The translations under genes and the position numbers were made by a program. The notes beneath the pieces were generated by a model. That model was given only the letters and a program-made list of their open reading frames with translations, was not told where the DNA came from and did no database searches. Positions 5,984 to 7,641 of a stretch of DNA of 7,641 nucleotides are shown piece after piece. Origin of the DNA: an uncultured Clostridium sp. (GTDB taxonomy: Bacteria > Bacillota > Clostridia > TANB77 > CAG-508); NCBI GenBank assembly GCA_946496115.1, contig CAMMFK010000060.1, positions 1 to 7,641 on the forward strand, written 5' to 3'. Positions within the stretch are counted from its first letter, which is position 1. Each line of letters begins with the position of its first letter.

Positions 5984-6030
5984 TTAGGTGTAATAATCCT
6001 TTTTTCTGATACTGGGATTATTGCACCTAA
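5984..6030. repeat. 16-bp inverted repeat, 15-nt loop
   Basis: Positions 5984-5999 pair with 6015-6030 with a single T-G wobble (core TAGGTGTAATAATCC / GGATTATTGCACCTA). No T tract follows on either strand, so it is not a standard terminator, although it begins 3 nt after the stop of the small ORF. A separate copy of TAGGTGTAAT lies at 5706-5715. Confidence 0.55.
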
Positions 6031-6095
6031 TTCACTCTGCTCTCTCCCTCTAGTTTCTTATATAAATAATAAAAAATGAAATGGAGTTGATTTTA

Positions 6096-6449
6096 ATGAA
6101 AATTGAATATACAAAACAAGGAGATTACTATATTCCTAATATAGTTGCTCACCAAAATATAAAAAATTTAAATTTAGGTAGATATGGTCGAATGAGATTA
6201 AAGTTTTTAAAAGAACATAAAAAAGCAGAATATACCATCTTACTAATGGATAATAAATTAGAAAAACATCTAGTGGAAATAGATAAAATTGCAAATGAAA
6301 GATTTGAATTATTAATGAAGCAATTTGCAGAAAGAGAAAACATTACTGAAGAATTAAAATTAGAAGATCAACTAAAATGGGTTGGATTAATGAACAATAT
6401 AAAACACTCTGTTGAGGAAATTATATTTAAAGAATTAATATATGTTTAG
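6096..6449 (+). CDS. tnpV: TnpV-family transposon-encoded protein
   Basis: A 117-aa soluble protein matching my memory of the TnpV family found in Clostridia transposons and conjugative elements. It has the N-terminal GDYYIPNI segment, then LGRYGRMRLKFLKEHKK, a central helical region and a closing segment LKWVGLMNNIKHSVEEII ending FKELIYV. Length is usual for the family. The start is ATG 6096, not the in-frame ATG 6081, because GGAG at 6083-6086 gives a 9-nt spacing to 6096 while 6081 has no RBS. The biochemical role of TnpV is not established; despite the name it is not a transposase catalytic subunit. It is followed by the 108-aa gene, whose RBS overlaps this stop codon, so the two are coupled. 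No clear promoter was found upstream. Confidence 0.82.
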   Translation: MKIEYTKQGDYYIPNIVAHQNIKNLNLGRYGRMRLKFLKEHKKAEYTILLMDNKLEKHLVEIDKIANERFELLMKQFAERENITEELKLEDQLKWVGLMNNIKHSVEEIIFKELIYV

Positions 6450-6460
6450 GAGGAATTGTT

Positions 6461-6787
6461 ATGTTAGAAATAAAATCATTTTATAAAGAATATGAAGATA
6501 TGTTTGAAGAATATTTAGAGGATGTTAAAAGAATTTTAAGAAGGAAAAATCAAAAATATATAAAACTTCAAGAAAAATATCATAAAATTTTAGATGAAAA
6601 TGAAAATCTAGTTTGGATTTTAGAAGGTCAAACTGAAAACAGAAATTTATCAAATAAAGAGTGTATTGCTCTAGCAAAATTAGTACAAATTTATTACGAT
6701 ATGCAATCAATAGAAGAAAAAGAAATATTCTTTTTAGGTGGTAAAGATGCTTACTATTTCTTCAAAAAAATTGGAATTTTAAGATAA
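6461..6787 (+). CDS. Conserved-looking hypothetical protein, partner of TnpV, 108 aa
   Basis: Start ATG 6461 follows a perfect AGGAGG (6448-6453, 7-nt spacing) that overlaps the TnpV stop codon. The protein is mostly helical and strongly charged, with acidic and Lys-rich segments in the first half. A middle motif reads ENLVWILEGQTENRNLS, then CIALAKLVQIYYDMQSIEEKEI, and the end is GGKDAYYFFKKIGILR. No membrane segment or catalytic motif is seen. I recall similar short proteins next to TnpV and mobilization genes in Clostridia elements, where they carry only domain-of-unknown-function labels. I am not sure enough to name one. It ends 14 nt before a strong terminator, so tnpV and this gene form a closed two-gene operon. 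Confidence 0.8.
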   Translation: MLEIKSFYKEYEDMFEEYLEDVKRILRRKNQKYIKLQEKYHKILDENENLVWILEGQTENRNLSNKECIALAKLVQIYYDMQSIEEKEIFFLGGKDAYYFFKKIGILR

Positions 6788-6800
6788 AATTTAATAACTT

Positions 6801-6838
6801 TAAGGCACAATTTTTCAAAATTTTGTGCCTTATTTTTT
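6801..6838 (+). terminator. Intrinsic terminator of the tnpV operon
   Basis: TAAGGCACAA (6801-6810) pairs fully with TTGTGCCTTA (6823-6832) over a 12-nt loop, followed by six T (6833-6838). It ends the two-gene operon and separates it from the candidate oriT. Confidence 0.9.
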
Positions 6839-6870
6839 CTTTTAGCAATTAATATTAAGAGATTTTGAAT

Positions 6871-6962
6871 GTGAGTACTCTTTAGATTTATTGAATATGC
6901 AAGCAACGTATTTGTACTCACGCCACAAATACCTTTAATAATGGGACAAGTCCCAAACCCTG
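6871..6962 (+). other. Candidate origin of transfer (oriT)
   Basis: This gene-free segment directly upstream of mobC holds three inverted repeats. GTGAGTAC (6871-6878) faces GTACTCAC (6914-6921). GTATTTGT (6908-6915) faces ACAAATAC (6925-6932) with a 9-nt loop and overlaps the first repeat by 2 bp. TGGGAC-AA-GTCCCA (6942-6955) is compact. The last repeat is followed by AACCCTGATT, in which CCCTG (6958-6962) resembles the CCTG core of the RP4-type MOBP nick site (consensus ending in CCTG). Inverted repeat, short gap and nick core upstream of mobC-mobA is the standard layout for this relaxase class. The exact nick position is inferred. Confidence 0.55.
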
Positions 6963-7016
6963 ATTTAAAACAAAACTAAATTATAAAAATTTTTTTAGAA
7001 AGTGAGGTGGAATTCT

Positions 7017-7382
7017 ATGAGAAATCGTAATATAAAAATCAATATTTTTTTGAATGAAAAAGAGAAAAAAATTTTTGATGAAAAAGTAAAAAAGTCAGGA
7101 TTAAATAAATCAGAATTTTTTAGAAAATTCATATTAGATTATGAGCTAAAAGAAAAACCTGACGAAAGATTTTATGAAATGCTTTCCCAGTTAAGAGGAA
7201 TGGCAAATAATCTAAATCAAATGGCAAGAACTTATAATAGATATCAAGGCTATATTAATACAGACAAATTTACTCCATTACTACATCAAATAGAAGATTT
7301 AGTTTTAAGTATGCAAGAAGTTTATATTATTCCTCAAAAGAAAGGAGGTTTGTATGGCAATAACAAAAATATGGAAAGTTAG
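7017..7382 (+). CDS. mobC: MobC-family relaxosome accessory protein
   Basis: A 121-aa small, basic DNA-binding protein of the mobilization relaxosome. The N-terminus (RNIKINIFLNEKEKKIFDEK, then KSGLNKSEFFRKFIL) has the strand-helix-helix pattern of a ribbon-helix-helix domain, expected to bind the oriT repeats. The C-terminal half (LSQLRGMANNLNQMARTYN) carries the hallmark of MobC proteins. Start ATG 7017 is preferred over GTG 7002 because GAGGTGG (7004-7010) gives a 6-nt spacing. By family knowledge MobC helps the relaxase open and nick oriT. It lies just after the candidate oriT and overlaps the relaxase gene by 29 bp; the relaxase RBS lies within it. The last dozen codons (GGLYGNNKNMES) are therefore constrained by the overlapping frame. 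Confidence 0.88.
   Translation: MRNRNIKINIFLNEKEKKIFDEKVKKSGLNKSEFFRKFILDYELKEKPDERFYEMLSQLRGMANNLNQMARTYNRYQGYINTDKFTPLLHQIEDLVLSMQEVYIIPQKKGGLYGNNKNMES
7341..7348 (+). promoter_or_regulatory. Ribosome binding site of the relaxase inside mobC
   Basis: AAAGGAGG lies within the mobC coding sequence, 5 nt before the ATG at 7354. It sets the relaxase start and implies translational coupling with mobC. Confidence 0.8.
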
Positions 7383-7641
7383 TGAAAGATTAGATATTAC
7401 AATTGATTACGCAGTTAATGGAGATAAGACTGAACAAAAGTTATATGTATCAGGTATAAATTGTATCCCTAATACTGCATTTAATGAAATAAAAAATGTA
7501 AAAAAGCAATTTTTTAAAACAACAGGAATACAAGGATTTCATGGAGTACAATCTTTTATTGTAGGAGAAGTTACAGCAGAACAAGCACATAAAATTGGAT
7601 TACAACTTGCAGAAGAATTATGGGGAGACAGATTTCAAGTA
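7354..7641 (+). CDS. mobA: Relaxase/mobilization nuclease, MobA/VirD2 type (N-terminal part, cut by window edge)
   Basis: The first 96 residues of a relaxase that nicks one oriT strand and leads it into the recipient cell. The N-terminus contains LDITIDYAVNGDKT, in which Tyr19 is the likely nucleophile by comparison with the family's DY...NPEKT segment. A spaced Cys (SGINC) follows, then GFHGVQSFIVGEVT, AEQAHKIG and LAEELWGDRFQV, a well-known run in this family. The metal-binding His-rich motif (HxH after ATH) should come next but lies beyond the edge, as does the rest of the protein. Family members are usually several hundred residues long. It starts inside mobC with a strong RBS. No frameshift is seen in the visible part. 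Confidence 0.9.
   Translation, partial: MAITKIWKVSERLDITIDYAVNGDKTEQKLYVSGINCIPNTAFNEIKNVKKQFFKTTGIQGFHGVQSFIVGEVTAEQAHKIGLQLAEELWGDRFQV

Larger units (their letters stand above)
5415..7641. mobile_element. Integrative mobilizable/conjugative element, one end only
   Basis: Everything right of the tRNA-Leu fragment looks like accessory mobile DNA: phased short repeats near the end, a TnpV-family gene, a candidate oriT, mobC and a MobA-type relaxase. The orientation of the tRNA remnant (3' end to the left, its terminator further left) implies that the element extends rightward to a second, intact tRNA-Leu copy. No integrase gene is in the window, so it is predicted at or toward the far end. 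Whether the element is self-transmissible (ICE) or only mobilizable (IME) cannot be told without the rest. Confidence 0.7.

Noticed and set aside
6149..6710. Minus-strand open frames opposite tnpV and its partner
   Set aside because: They are short, Phe/Leu-rich antisense frames of AT-rich genes with no ribosome binding sites.

Overview
The window is AT-rich (roughly 70% A+T by eye) with AAGGAGG-type ribosome binding sites, strong sigma-A promoters and many intrinsic terminators. This points to a low-GC Bacillota, most likely a Clostridia gut-type organism; the species cannot be read from the sequence. It divides into a chromosomal left part (about 1-5414) and the end of an integrated mobilizable element (about 5415-7641, running off the right edge).

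Left part: positions 1-437 hold no gene but contain several hairpins, a GC-rich inverted repeat with two competing pairings, and a perfect-spacing sigma-A promoter. This promoter drives a two-gene operon (438-2621 and 2627-4456) encoding the two halves of a heterodimeric ABC exporter. The first half has a degenerate ATPase core (Asp and Gln replacing the catalytic Glu and switch His). The second has the catalytic residues but a degenerate signature motif, so one nucleotide site should be active and one inactive. The operon ends in a bidirectional terminator. Facing it on the minus strand is a small operon of unknown function: a 151-aa protein and a previously untracked 51-aa protein. They share a textbook promoter with a 13-bp palindrome touching the -10 box.

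Junction: 5363-5414 is the 3' half of a tRNA-Leu(CAA) gene on the minus strand. The T arm, acceptor strand and CCA are complete, but homology stops inside the anticodon arm. The tRNA's own terminator lies just downstream (5319-5351). This is the arrangement left when an integrative element enters the 3' end of a tRNA gene, so an intact tRNA-Leu is expected beyond the right edge at the other end of the element.

Right part (mobile element): near the junction are four helically phased TGTTAGAT repeats (candidate integrase arm sites) and a terminator. A doubtful small Cys-rich membrane ORF follows, then a 16-bp hairpin. A TnpV-family gene and a 108-aa partner form a two-gene operon with its own terminator. 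Next comes a candidate origin of transfer made of nested inverted repeats followed by CCCTG. Last are mobC and the start of a MobA/VirD2-type relaxase gene, overlapping mobC by 29 bp and cut by the window edge. No integrase or transposase catalytic gene is visible here.
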